NCBI RefSeq assembly: GCF_014705615.1
Contig: NZ_JACXJA010000016.1
Span: 62,001-126,000 of the forward strand
Origin: Paenibacillus oceani
GTDB taxonomy: Bacteria > Bacillota > Bacilli > Paenibacillales > NBRC-103111
Length of the DNA stretch: 64,000 nucleotides
Reading direction: 5' to 3'
The notes under the pieces are model-generated. The model was given only the letters and a program-made list of their open reading frames with translations. It was not told where the DNA came from and ran no database searches. Positions 35,863-44,639 of the stretch are shown piece by piece. The position numbers were made by a program, and so were the translations under genes. How positions within the stretch are numbered: the first letter of the stretch is position 1; each line of letters starts with the position of its first letter.

Positions 35863-35973
35863 CCGAGAGCCGGGGAATGGTCTGCAAAGCTGCCGGTTTG
35901 TACCGTAAGGCATATCGAGATTACAACCGTGGAGTCGCTGGCGACAGGCGGACTGTTGCGGAAAGGAGCGCTT

Positions 35974-36867
35974 ATGAGCGAAGTGAAACCGGGCCGGGCG
36001 CCGGGCAGTGTCAAGCTGGCGGCAGTGCGGATCGGGAGCGGAGGAAGGTCGGGGAAAGCCCGGTGCGAGCCGGGGTGGGACTGGCGTCCGGCTCCGCTAG
36101 GCGATTACGACCTGTGGTATGTCGTATCCGGCAAAGGGGACGTCCGGTTAAACGGCGAGCTTTTCCCGGTGCGGCAAGGCTCCTGCTTCGTGTTCCGACC
36201 CGGCGACCGGATAGAAGCGACCCAGCACCCGGACGACCGGCTTACAGTGATCTACATTCATTTCGACGTGACGGATCTGCGCACCGGAGAACCGTGCGAT
36301 CCGGAGTCAAGCTGGCTTCCTCCGGGATACGTATATACCGAAGACGCCTATCCGCTTGAAAGCCGGATGAACGAAGTGCTGGAGGCGGACGCCGAGGAAG
36401 AAGAGAGCGAGATGCGGGATGAGTGGTTTCATTGTCTGATGAAGCTCGTCCTGCTGCAATTGTCCAAAGCCGGTGAAGCCGGTTCACCCGAAACGGAGGC
36501 GGAACCCCCGATCTCGCACAAACAGAAGCGGCTGCTGCTTCAGACCAAGCAATATATTAAGGAACACATCGCTTCGCCTATCGATTATGACGAAATCGCA
36601 AAGTTCGCCGGACTAACCCCAAGGTATCTCAACCGGCTTTTCAAGAGGTATACGGGACAATCGTTGAAAGCTTATATCACGAGCACCCGTGTGGAGCGCG
36701 CCAGGCATCTGCTCGCAGAGACGTCGATGACGGTCGGAGTAGTGGCCGAGACGCTGGGGTATTCGGATATTTTCTTTTTCAGCAAACAATTCAAGAAATA
36801 CAGCGGCATACCGCCATCCACGCTCCGGGCGAAGGCGCTGCCTGCAGAGCCTCATACCGGACGGTAA
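35974..36867 (+). CDS. AraC family transcriptional regulator
   Basis: About 297 residues. An N-terminal cupin-like sensor domain (YDLWYVVSGKGDVRLNGELFPVRQGSCFVFRPGDRIEATQ, about 36-80) is followed by two AraC helix-turn-helix motifs (DYDEIAKFAGLTPRYLNRLFKRYTG and VGVVAETLGYSDIFFFSKQFKKYSGIPPS). ATG 35974 has GAAAGGAG upstream; the longer frame to 35752 overlaps the divergent gene and is not credible. It probably senses a small ligand and controls the adjacent dioxygenase gene. Confidence 0.9.
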   Translation: MSEVKPGRAPGSVKLAAVRIGSGGRSGKARCEPGWDWRPAPLGDYDLWYVVSGKGDVRLNGELFPVRQGSCFVFRPGDRIEATQHPDDRLTVIYIHFDVTDLRTGEPCDPESSWLPPGYVYTEDAYPLESRMNEVLEADAEEEESEMRDEWFHCLMKLVLLQLSKAGEAGSPETEAEPPISHKQKRLLLQTKQYIKEHIASPIDYDEIAKFAGLTPRYLNRLFKRYTGQSLKAYITSTRVERARHLLAETSMTVGVVAETLGYSDIFFFSKQFKKYSGIPPSTLRAKALPAEPHTGR

Positions 36868-36918
36868 GCAACTACATCGATAACTGGAACGTTCCAGAAG
36901 AAAGGCAGGCAAACCCAA

Positions 36919-37572
36919 ATGAGTCAAACCGTAAACCGTTTGGAAAAACAAATAATTAAGCCGATCCAGCTTCAATATTTATTGCATTTGCCGCAATCGT
37001 ATGATCCCGAATCGTCCGAGCGCTGGCCGCTGATCCTGTTTCTGCACGGCGCCGGCGAGCGGGGAGACGATATCGAGAAAGTGAAAATACACGGCATCCC
37101 GATGCTGGCGGAACGCAATCCGTCCTTCCCGTTTATCGCCGTATCGCCGCAATGCCCCAAAAACGCTTATTGGCACCAAAAGCAAGACGGAGTGATGGCG
37201 CTCCTGGACGAAATAACGGCCAACTATAACGTCGACGACAAACGGATCTACCTGACCGGACTCAGTATGGGCGGATACGGCACTTGGAATCTTGCCTGCG
37301 ACTATCCGGACAAATTCGCCGCGATCGCGCCGATTTGCGGGGGCGGAGATCCGTACCGGGCGAAGCTTTTGGTCAAAACGCCGGTATGGGCGTTTCACGG
37401 GGCTCAAGATACGATCGTGCTGATCGAGGAGTCCGAACGAATGGTCGAGCAGCTTCAGGCGTGCGGATCTGATGTACGCCTTACGGTGTATCCCGAAGCG
37501 AAACATAATGCCTGGACCGAGACGTACGAGAATCCGGAGTTGTACGAATGGATGCTGAGCCATTCCCGCTGA
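36919..37572 (+). CDS. Alpha/beta hydrolase, carboxylesterase/dienelactone-hydrolase type
   Basis: A 217-residue serine hydrolase without signal peptide. The nucleophile elbow is GLSMGG (Ser116); Asp164 (HGAQDTIV) and His196 (EAKHNAW) complete the triad, and FLHGAGERGDD forms the oxyanion region. The pattern matches PHB-depolymerase/phospholipase-carboxylesterase-like esterases that in other bacteria are secreted. ATG 36919 has AAGGCAGG upstream. It ends 141 bases before the STM401x operon and shares its direction, but a functional link is not shown. Confidence 0.87.
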   Translation: MSQTVNRLEKQIIKPIQLQYLLHLPQSYDPESSERWPLILFLHGAGERGDDIEKVKIHGIPMLAERNPSFPFIAVSPQCPKNAYWHQKQDGVMALLDEITANYNVDDKRIYLTGLSMGGYGTWNLACDYPDKFAAIAPICGGGDPYRAKLLVKTPVWAFHGAQDTIVLIEESERMVEQLQACGSDVRLTVYPEAKHNAWTETYENPELYEWMLSHSR

Positions 37573-37713
37573 TTGCAGGCTTGCCGCAATAACCGATCCT
37601 AGCCCCGCGGTCCTACTAATCTTCCTAAATATAGGCGGATTGGTAGTGGATTTATAACTGCGACTAGTATTAATATATAACGATACCCATGATCAGCAGG
37701 GAGGAAACTGCAA

Positions 37714-38559
37714 ATGTCCGAAGTAAAACTAACGATCGATTACGACCAATATGAAGAAAACGTGAAAATGACCGAACTGCTCGAGCAACTGGCGAACAGT
37801 CCGGAAGCTGCGGATATGACCAGTCTGATTATCGGCGATTGGGGCGGCTCTTACGAGAACGATTCTAGCGATATCGTGGAGGCATTGGTTCGTTTAAACG
37901 GCCGCTTTCCAAAGCTTCGCAAACTGTTTATCGGCGACATGGGTTTTGAAGAGTGTGAAGTGTCCTGGATCATGCAATCGAATATCGGACCGGTCCTTGC
38001 CGCCTATCCGGAGCTGACGTCGCTGACGATCAAAGGAAGCAGCGGGTTGGCGCTCGATCCGGCCCGCCACGAGAAGCTGGAGGAGCTGGTCATCATCTGC
38101 GGAGGTCTTGGCTCGGACGTCATAACGAGCATAAGCAACGGATCATTTCCGCAGTTGAACAAGCTGGAGCTCTACTTAGGGGTCGACAACTACGGCTTCG
38201 ACGGGTCGCTGGATACGATACTGCCGTTAATCGAACCGGGGAAATTCCCGAAGCTTACTTATCTGGGCCTGAAAGACAGTGAGCTTCAGGATGAAATCGC
38301 GATTGCGGTTGCCGAAGCTCCGATTCTCGACCAACTGCATACGCTCGATCTGTCGATGGGCACGCTGTCGGACAAAGGGGCGGAGGCGCTGCTGCAAAGC
38401 GATAAAGTGAAAAAGCTGCAACATCTGGACCTTAGCTACCACTTTATGTCCGATAAGATGATGCTGAAGTGGAAACAGTCGGGTCTGAACGTTAATACGA
38501 GCGACCAGCAGGAAGCTGACGACGATGAAGACTATCGCTTCCCGGCTTTAACCGAGTAA
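37714..38559 (+). CDS. STM4015 family leucine-rich-repeat-like protein
   Basis: A 281-residue soluble protein made mainly of leucine-rich-repeat-like units (LTSLTIKGSSGLAL, LEELVIICGGLGSD, LNKLELYLGVDNYG, LTYLGLKDSELQ, LHTLDLSMGTLSDKG, LQHLDLSYHFMSD) that should form a curved binding solenoid. The N-terminus (MSEVKLTIDYDQYEENVKM) and the TSLIIGDWGGSYENDSSDIVEAL segment are recognised from the STM4015 family named after Salmonella. It is the first gene of the five-gene operon. ATG 37714 sits behind AGGGAGG. It has no enzyme motif, so it may be a substrate-binding, scaffold or target protein. Confidence 0.88.
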   Translation: MSEVKLTIDYDQYEENVKMTELLEQLANSPEAADMTSLIIGDWGGSYENDSSDIVEALVRLNGRFPKLRKLFIGDMGFEECEVSWIMQSNIGPVLAAYPELTSLTIKGSSGLALDPARHEKLEELVIICGGLGSDVITSISNGSFPQLNKLELYLGVDNYGFDGSLDTILPLIEPGKFPKLTYLGLKDSELQDEIAIAVAEAPILDQLHTLDLSMGTLSDKGAEALLQSDKVKKLQHLDLSYHFMSDKMMLKWKQSGLNVNTSDQQEADDDEDYRFPALTE

Positions 38560-38560
38560 G

Positions 38561-39835
38561 ATGGACCGATTGATCCTAATCGGCAATCCCGGCAACCGGC
38601 GCACCGAAGGATTGCAGGAGGCCCGCAGAAAACTCGGAATGCCGCCAGCCGTCGTCGTTCCTTATCTCGATCTGCTTCGCGGCCGTACGTCGCTGGAGCA
38701 AACGGCCGAGCTGGCGGAGCTCCGAGGCGGCCGCTCTCCGGTGCTGCGCCTGGACGCGCCTGGCGAGCTGTTCGAGGTGGAGCGGGAGCTCATCGCGCTC
38801 GGAGCCCCGGATGCGCCAGCCGAGCTTGCCGACGACCGGCTGCTGCCCTACGGGGCATGGAACGACCCGCAGCCGCTGCCGGTCAAGGCGGCGCTGTCGA
38901 TTCAAGAGCAGCGGGGTCGGCTGTACCATCCGTCCCAATGGTTTCGCGGCTATGGCCGTCTGCTTGCGATGGTGGAGAAGAGGGCGAAGGAACTGTGGCC
39001 GCACGGACGGTGGATAAATGCCCCGGACGATATTGCCGCCATGTTCGACAAACGGTACACGCACCGTGTATTAACGGCTGCGAACGTCCCCGTTCCCAAA
39101 CGGCTCGCTCCCCCCGAGCAGCTGCCGGATTACGAAACGCTCCGCGAAATGATGAGCCAACGCCGGCTGCACCGCCTATTTATTAAATTGGCTGCGGGAT
39201 CGGGCGCTTGCGGCGTGATCGCTTATCAGACCAATCCGGTCACAGGCGCCGAGCTGGCGGTGACGACGATCGGCGTAGAATCCTACAATACCCGGCCTCC
39301 GGCTTATTACAATGCGGTGAAGCTGCGCCGGTATACCGGGAGCCAGGAGATCCGGTCCATCATCAATTGGCTGCTGGCGCACGGCGCACATATCGAGCAA
39401 TGGATCGCCAAAGCGGCGTACATGGGTCATTCCTACGATATCCGTCAGCTCGTCGTAGGCGGGGAAGCTTGTCATCGGATCGCCCGTGTCAGTCCGACTC
39501 CGATTACGAACCTGCATTTGCGAAGCCAAAGAAAAACGCTGGACGAAGTGGGATTGAATTCGAGCGAACAAGATACGGTCAAGGATTGTGCGGAGCGGGC
39601 GCTGGCTGCGTTTGGCGGCTCTACGGTAGCCGGGGTCGATGTGCTGCTCGATAGCCGATTGAAGAAACCTTACATAGTAGATGTGAATCCCTTCGGCGAT
39701 TTGCTGTATCGCGTCGAGTACAGCGGCTGCAATCCGTACGAATGGGAGATGCGCAGGCTGGGGGAGACATTTTCGCCGTTTTCCCCAATGGGCAAGGAAC
39801 GGTCCGAACCGGCAGAGAGGAAGAACGAGTATTGA
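38561..39835 (+). CDS. STM4014 family ATP-grasp protein
   Basis: A 424-residue protein with an ATP-grasp core at about residues 150-400: INAPDDIAAMFDKRYTHRVLTAANVPVPKRL (entry helix), LFIKLAAGSGACGVIAY (Lys and glycine-rich ATP loop), YDIRQLVVGG, and GGSTVAGVDVLLDSRLKKPYIVDVNPFGDLLY (metal-binding Asp/Asn). ATP-grasp enzymes join a carboxylate to an amine or thiol through an acyl-phosphate, often in peptide modification. The first 120 residues are family specific. It begins one base after STM4015 stops and overlaps the next start by four bases. Substrate unknown. Confidence 0.9.
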   Translation: MDRLILIGNPGNRRTEGLQEARRKLGMPPAVVVPYLDLLRGRTSLEQTAELAELRGGRSPVLRLDAPGELFEVERELIALGAPDAPAELADDRLLPYGAWNDPQPLPVKAALSIQEQRGRLYHPSQWFRGYGRLLAMVEKRAKELWPHGRWINAPDDIAAMFDKRYTHRVLTAANVPVPKRLAPPEQLPDYETLREMMSQRRLHRLFIKLAAGSGACGVIAYQTNPVTGAELAVTTIGVESYNTRPPAYYNAVKLRRYTGSQEIRSIINWLLAHGAHIEQWIAKAAYMGHSYDIRQLVVGGEACHRIARVSPTPITNLHLRSQRKTLDEVGLNSSEQDTVKDCAERALAAFGGSTVAGVDVLLDSRLKKPYIVDVNPFGDLLYRVEYSGCNPYEWEMRRLGETFSPFSPMGKERSEPAERKNEY

Positions 39836-40617
39836 TCAACATGAATGACATCGTCGGCAGCCACGACATTTTAATGATTACGCTGGATACGCTGCGCTAC
39901 GACGCCGCCGTACTGGAGGAGAACCATTGTCCGAATTTGTGCGGAAGCGGGTCCTGGGAGAAGCGTCATACCCCCGGCAGCTTTACCTATGCGGCGCATC
40001 ATGCTTTTTTCGGCGGATTTCTGCCAACACCGGCGACTACGAACAAAAAAGACCATATCCGGCTGTTCCACTCCAAACATACCGGCTTGCCCACTCACCC
40101 GAATACGTGGCTGTTCGATACGCCGGATATCGTCTCCGGGCTGCAGGCGGAAGGCTACCGGACGATCTGCATCGGCGGAGTGATCTTCTTCACGAAAAAG
40201 GTACCGCTCGCCAAAGTGCTGCCCGGTTATTTCCAGGAAAGCTACTGGCGCATGACCTTCGGCGTGACGAACTCCCGGTCTACGGAGCATCAGGTCAATC
40301 ACGCCCTGAAGCTGCTGGAACGCGCGGGGATGGAGGAGAAGCTGTTTCTGTTTCTCAACGTGTCCGCCATTCACGGGCCGAATCATTACTTTGTGCCGGG
40401 GGCGAAAAAAGACTCCGTAGATACACAGCGCGCCGCGCTTCGTTATGTGGACGGGCAATTGGGCCGGCTATTCGAGGCGATGCGTTGCCGGGAGAGGCCG
40501 GTTTTTTGCCTCGCTTTCTCCGACCACGGCACCGCTTATGGCGAGGATGGTTATGAGGGACACCGGCTAGCCCACGAGGTCGTCTGGAACGTGCCGTACC
40601 GCGAGTTCGTGCTGTAA
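39832..40617 (+). CDS. STM4013/SEN3800 family sulfatase-fold hydrolase
   Basis: About 261 residues. ILMITLDTLRYDAAV (residues 14-28) is the first metal-binding strand of the alkaline phosphatase/sulfatase superfamily, AIHGPNHYF and AFSDHGTAYGEDGYEGHRLAHEVVWNVPYREFVL supply the later His/Asp metal ligands. The usual sulfatase C/S-x-P-x-R motif is not present; a Thr/Ser in GSFTYAAHH may act as nucleophile. It is much shorter than true sulfatases (about 450-550). TTG 39832 overlaps the preceding stop; ATG 39841 is an alternative. The role may be hydrolysis or transfer of a phosphate or sulfate ester. Confidence 0.88.
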   Translation: MINMNDIVGSHDILMITLDTLRYDAAVLEENHCPNLCGSGSWEKRHTPGSFTYAAHHAFFGGFLPTPATTNKKDHIRLFHSKHTGLPTHPNTWLFDTPDIVSGLQAEGYRTICIGGVIFFTKKVPLAKVLPGYFQESYWRMTFGVTNSRSTEHQVNHALKLLERAGMEEKLFLFLNVSAIHGPNHYFVPGAKKDSVDTQRAALRYVDGQLGRLFEAMRCRERPVFCLAFSDHGTAYGEDGYEGHRLAHEVVWNVPYREFVL

Positions 40618-40700
40618 GCGTCAATGGTTTCATACAGCCGGCAACTACTAACTTTCATTAGATTCATGGATGACTGCTTACACCATTACCCGGAAAGGCT

Positions 40701-42086
40701 GTGGCCCTTTTGTTCGAATCTTTTGCTGCCCGTTCGGGAAGCGCAGGCGGCGGTCCGGATGAGCTCCGCGGCTGGAAGGAGAGGCTGACTTCCGATCCTT
40801 ACCGGTCTTATTTATATTCGTACCCACATAAGACGGCTTACTCGGAGCTGGAACCGAAGCGGTCCTTGTCGGAGCTGTGGCGGGACGAGCCGGCGGAGAG
40901 CTTCTTTCTGTATATGCATATCCCGTTCTGCGGGGCGAGATGCGGCTTCTGCAATCTGTTCACGCTGCCGGACAAACGGGCGGACGTACACGAGACTTAC
41001 GTCGATGCGCTGCATCGGCAAGCGGTGCAATGGTCCCGATTCGTCGGCCATAAGCCGTTCGCCCGGTTTGCGATCGGCGGGGGGACGCCTACGCTGCTGG
41101 AGCCGCGTCTGCTGGAGAGGCTGTTTGATATCGCCGAAAACGTGATGGGGCTGAATCCGCAGCAAGCGTCCATCTCCGTTGAAACTTCGCCCGAGACGGT
41201 TACCGCGGAGCGGCTTCGAATTTTGAAGCAGCGGCAGGTCGACCGGGTGAGCATGGGCATTCAAAGCTTCGTGGAATCGGAAGCGGCTGCCGTATACCGG
41301 CCGCAAGGCCCGGCGGAAGCGGAACGCGCGCTTGAACTGCTGAAGCGGGAACGGTTCCCGATTCTGAATGTCGATCTGATCTACGGTCTTCCCGGCCAGA
41401 CGGTCGATTCCTGGCTGTACTCGCTGGACCGTGCACTTCAATACGCTCCGGAGGAGCTGTTTATTTATCCTTTATATACGCGGGACCATACGATCGTGAA
41501 GCCGGAGGATGTGTTAAGCGGCGGCGAAGATATCCGGATGGCCTGCTACGGGGCGGCGAGGGAGAAACTGCTGGCGGAAGGCTACATCCAGTATTCGATG
41601 CGCAGATTCGCAAAGCCCGAAGCCGATTCCGACAAAACGGTGCTGTCTTACGGCTGTCAGGAGGAAGGAATGGTCGGGCTTGGCTGCGGAGCCCGCTCTT
41701 ATACCCGATCGGTGCACTACGCTTCCCGCTACGGGGTTAGCCGCCGGGCGACGGCAAGCATCATAGCCGACTACGTCGCGGCGGAGCGTTACGATACGGC
41801 GGATTACGGGTTCGTGTTGTCCGAGGCCGAGCAGAAGCGGAGATATATATTGAAGGCCGTCCTGCATCGCGAGGGGCTGGATCTGGGGGCTTACGAGAAC
41901 CGGTTTGGGAGCCGAACGCTGGACGATCACCCTGAGCTGGAACAGCTGCTGCGTGCCGGACTGGCCGTACTCGAACATAACGTATTCCGGCTGACGGACG
42001 ATGGGGTGGCTTATTCCGACGCGATCGGCGACTGGTTCATCTCGCCGGAGGTGCGGAAGCGGATGGAAGGGTACGAGCTGGTATGA
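40701..42086 (+). CDS. STM4012 family radical SAM protein (HemN/HemW-like)
   Basis: A 461-residue radical S-adenosylmethionine enzyme. C77-x3-C81-x2-C84 (HIPFCGARCGFCNLF) binds the [4Fe-4S] cluster; IGGGTPTLLE, DRVSMGIQSF and LIYGLPGQT are shared with the coproporphyrinogen-oxidase-like HemN/HemW family, and a HemN C-terminal domain (EGLDLGAYENRFG) is present. It lacks the residues needed to be sure of haem binding or coproporphyrinogen oxidation, and its operon has no haem genes. GTG 40701 has GGAAAGG only two bases away; TTG 40710 is possible. The gap before it is 83 bases, without a visible terminator. Confidence 0.92.
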   Translation: MALLFESFAARSGSAGGGPDELRGWKERLTSDPYRSYLYSYPHKTAYSELEPKRSLSELWRDEPAESFFLYMHIPFCGARCGFCNLFTLPDKRADVHETYVDALHRQAVQWSRFVGHKPFARFAIGGGTPTLLEPRLLERLFDIAENVMGLNPQQASISVETSPETVTAERLRILKQRQVDRVSMGIQSFVESEAAAVYRPQGPAEAERALELLKRERFPILNVDLIYGLPGQTVDSWLYSLDRALQYAPEELFIYPLYTRDHTIVKPEDVLSGGEDIRMACYGAAREKLLAEGYIQYSMRRFAKPEADSDKTVLSYGCQEEGMVGLGCGARSYTRSVHYASRYGVSRRATASIIADYVAAERYDTADYGFVLSEAEQKRRYILKAVLHREGLDLGAYENRFGSRTLDDHPELEQLLRAGLAVLEHNVFRLTDDGVAYSDAIGDWFISPEVRKRMEGYELV

Positions 42087-42970
42087 AGGCGACCTTGTAC
42101 TTCCGGGGCAGCCTGACCTCCTGCAACTACGATTGTCCGTATTGTCCGTTCAGCAAAAATGTCGATACCCGGGCAACGCTGGCCAGAGACCGCGATCATG
42201 TCATGCAGTTTGTCGACTGGGTACGCGGTCGGGCCGGGGAAGGCGACCGGCTGTCGGTGTTCTTCAACCCTTATGGCGAAGCGCTGATTCACCGGTGGTA
42301 CCGGGAGGCGATCACAGAGCTGTCCCATCTGGATCATATAGAGAAAGTGGCGATCCAGACGAATTTGTCCGCCAAGCTCGATTGGACGGAGAAGCTTAAT
42401 CGAGATAAGGCCGCCTTCTGGGTTACGTATCACCCGGGGCAGACGAAGGAAGCGGACTTTCTCGCTCAATGCCTGGAACTGCACCGCCGGAACATTCCGT
42501 TCAGCGTAGGTTCGGTAGGAGTGCGAAGCGCCTTCGGGGCGATCCGGTCGCTGCGCCGGGCTTTGCTGGACGATGTCTACCTGTGGGTCAATGCGTACAA
42601 AGACAAGAAGGACTATTACTCTGACGAAGACCTGATCTTCCTGCGTGCGATCGATCCGTTGTTCGACTACAATGTGTCAGATTACGACAGTATGGGTAAA
42701 CCATGTGAAACGGGACACAGCGTTTTTTATGTTCAGGGGCCGGGAATCGTGAAGCGCTGCTACAAAGACCGGCAAGTGATCGGACATCTGTACCGGGACG
42801 GACTGGAAGGTTTGTCCAAGAGACGGGCTTGCGGGATGAAATGCTGCGACTGTTACATCGGCTACATTCATATGCCGGAGCTGAAGCTCGATCGTGTGTA
42901 CGGGGACAAGCTGCTGGAGAGAATCGCTTCCCCGGCGGTTCTCGTGGGGACGCAGATCAGTCCGTCCTGA
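42083..42970 (+). CDS. STM4011 family radical SAM protein
   Basis: A 295-residue radical SAM protein. C14-x3-C18-x2-C21 (SCNYDCPYCPF) is close to the N-terminus. A Cys-rich C-terminal end (one Cys in KRCYKD, then ACGMKCCDCYIGY) suggests at least one auxiliary iron-sulfur cluster, as in SPASM/twitch enzymes that modify peptides or sugars. ATG 42083 overlaps the STM4012 stop in an ATGA junction. The pair of radical SAM enzymes with an ATP-grasp and a hydrolase is the core of the system. Confidence 0.92.
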   Translation: MKATLYFRGSLTSCNYDCPYCPFSKNVDTRATLARDRDHVMQFVDWVRGRAGEGDRLSVFFNPYGEALIHRWYREAITELSHLDHIEKVAIQTNLSAKLDWTEKLNRDKAAFWVTYHPGQTKEADFLAQCLELHRRNIPFSVGSVGVRSAFGAIRSLRRALLDDVYLWVNAYKDKKDYYSDEDLIFLRAIDPLFDYNVSDYDSMGKPCETGHSVFYVQGPGIVKRCYKDRQVIGHLYRDGLEGLSKRRACGMKCCDCYIGYIHMPELKLDRVYGDKLLERIASPAVLVGTQISPS

Positions 42971-43112
42971 AGCCGGAGGCTTATGCCTCTCCTGTTGAAA
43001 CGTCCTCCTCCCGAATGTATAATTTCCTTGTTATCAGAATCGAATGACGCTTGTTGTTGTCGGCTCCTGATTACAATTGCCCATTCAACAAGGAGGAGAA
43101 AACGCTATTACC

Positions 43113-44135
43113 ATGACATTCGGAGCACGTATGCTCAAGACGGGAATCGCCGTCACCTTGGCCTTATACATCAGTACATGGCTGCAGTTTTCTCCCCCTG
43201 TTATTGCCGCCATCGCCGCGATTTTCGCGGTGCAGCCTTCGATCTACCGGTCTTGGCGCTATTTTCTGGAGCAGGTGCAGACGAATACGCTCGGAGCCGT
43301 GATCGCGATGCTGGCCGGCACTTATTTCTCCAAGGAGCCGATTGCGATCGGGGTCGTCTGTATCCTGGTCATTATGCTGTGCATCAAGCTGAAGATGGAA
43401 GAGACGATCGGCCTGACGCTGGTCACAGTCGTTGCGGTAATGGATGCATCCGGGCAATGGGGATTTGCGCTGAACCGTTTTTTGCTGAGCATGATTGGAA
43501 TTGTATCGGCGTTTGCCATCAATATCGTCTTTTTACCGCCAAAACCGAAAGAGCAATTTACCGACCAGGTTCATACGGTTTTCGGCAAGCTGTCGCTGCT
43601 GCTGCGGACAGCGGTATCCGACGAGATGAAGGAGAAAGTGTTCCGCAGTCAGAAGCAGGGACTCGCGGACAGCCTGAATTCGCTGAGCGGCAAGTACAAG
43701 CTGATTGAAGAGGAAGTCAAAAAGCTGAAGCGCTCCAAATACCGGCAGACGCGCCAGCTCGTCGTCTACAAGCAGATGCTGTATACGCTGCAAAAAGGCT
43801 ACGAGGTGCTGGAGGCGGTGGAGGAGCATTTCTTCCAGGCCGACCGGACGGACGATATGAACAAAAGGTACGACCGGCATATGGAGAAGCTGATCAAGTT
43901 CCATGAGCATGTGCTGCTTAAGTTCGAAGACAAGCTGAAGCCGGAGAGCTGGAAATCGGATTCGGTCGTAGAGGCGAACGATCTGTTCATGAAGCACGCC
44001 ACGGACGGTTACGCCGAAGAACGGGAAGGGGCTTTGCGGCTGTTTATCGTTGCTGCGGCGATGTACGATTACGGTCATCAGACGGCGCGGCTGGACCGGC
44101 TCGTGGAACATGTGGACTCGGAGGAAGACGAATAA
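43113..44135 (+). CDS. Aromatic acid exporter family (ArAE/FUSC-like) membrane protein
   Basis: About 340 residues. Four to five transmembrane helices in the first 150 residues (TFGARMLKTGIAVTLALYIST, AIFAVQPSIYRSWRYFLEQVQTN being the family's conserved loop) are followed by a long cytoplasmic helical domain (about 160-340). It fits the aromatic-acid exporter/DUF939 family of Gram-positive bacteria. The ribosome site AAGGAGGAG (43090-43098) lies 16 bases before ATG 43113 but 10 bases before an in-frame ATT (43107), so the start is uncertain. A terminator follows. Confidence 0.87.
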   Translation: MTFGARMLKTGIAVTLALYISTWLQFSPPVIAAIAAIFAVQPSIYRSWRYFLEQVQTNTLGAVIAMLAGTYFSKEPIAIGVVCILVIMLCIKLKMEETIGLTLVTVVAVMDASGQWGFALNRFLLSMIGIVSAFAINIVFLPPKPKEQFTDQVHTVFGKLSLLLRTAVSDEMKEKVFRSQKQGLADSLNSLSGKYKLIEEEVKKLKRSKYRQTRQLVVYKQMLYTLQKGYEVLEAVEEHFFQADRTDDMNKRYDRHMEKLIKFHEHVLLKFEDKLKPESWKSDSVVEANDLFMKHATDGYAEEREGALRLFIVAAAMYDYGHQTARLDRLVEHVDSEEDE

Positions 44136-44163
44136 GGGCGGAGGCACACCGCCCGGCATACAG

Positions 44164-44192
44164 CCTGTCGAATCGCTCGACAGGTTTCGTTT
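44164..44192 (+). terminator. Terminator of the ArAE gene
   Basis: CCTGTCGA (44164-44171) pairs with TCGACAGG (44177-44184), followed by TTTCGTTTG. Confidence 0.8.
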
Positions 44193-44314
44193 GTCATTTA
44201 CCGCTGCAGAGCGTGCAAATGTGTTGAAAGGGTAAGGCTTCAAGGCGCTGCTTTATCGTGGCCAACTTGTACCGGACGGATTTGTTTGATCTGCCAGAAC
44301 GTATACTCAGGTTC

Positions 44315-44510
44315 GATGACTAACGAATCGTATCGTTCTTATGGCTGAAAAACGATGTTATTTCAGACGTAACGAATCCGGGTATCGTTATCGAACCGAA
44401 AGCGGAAAAAAACGATCCGATTTGCGAGGAATAACCATACAAGAGTTCGTTACAAATTCAAACATCCGCATTCGGTTCTGGTAACGAATGTTGGGTTCGT
44501 TAGCCATACC
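44315..44510. repeat. Intergenic inverted-repeat unit with AACGAAT motifs
   Basis: About 195 bases without a gene, rich in TAACGAA/TTCGTTA motifs. CTAACGAA (44320-44327) faces TTCGTTAG (44496-44503), and a GTAACGAA/GTTCGTTAC pair lies inside, so the whole unit can fold on itself. It is followed directly by the terminator-ended tail at 44524 that elsewhere follows a different hairpin element. The remaining part of the 44193-44640 gap shows nothing else. Confidence 0.6.
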
Positions 44511-44523
44511 GCCGCATGAAGAC

Positions 44524-44637
44524 AACAACGACTTTAGCGAGCGGCTGGAGCGAAGGTACCCATTCCCTTCGATGCGCATAGGTATGGGTTTGCACATCAA
44601 AGAACCGTCCGGACTTCGCTTGTACCGGACGGTTTTG
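44524..44637 (+). repeat. Conserved terminator-ended tail module, copy 1
   Basis: Matches the modules at 53825 and 60085: CGGCTGGAGCGAAGG, then CCCTTC, then GTATGGGTTTGCAC, then a hairpin ACCGTCCGG/CCGGACGGT with TTTT (44604-44636). The hairpin also ends just at the stop of the minus-strand SNF2 gene, so it can terminate both directions. Confidence 0.72.
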
Positions 44638-44639
44638 TT

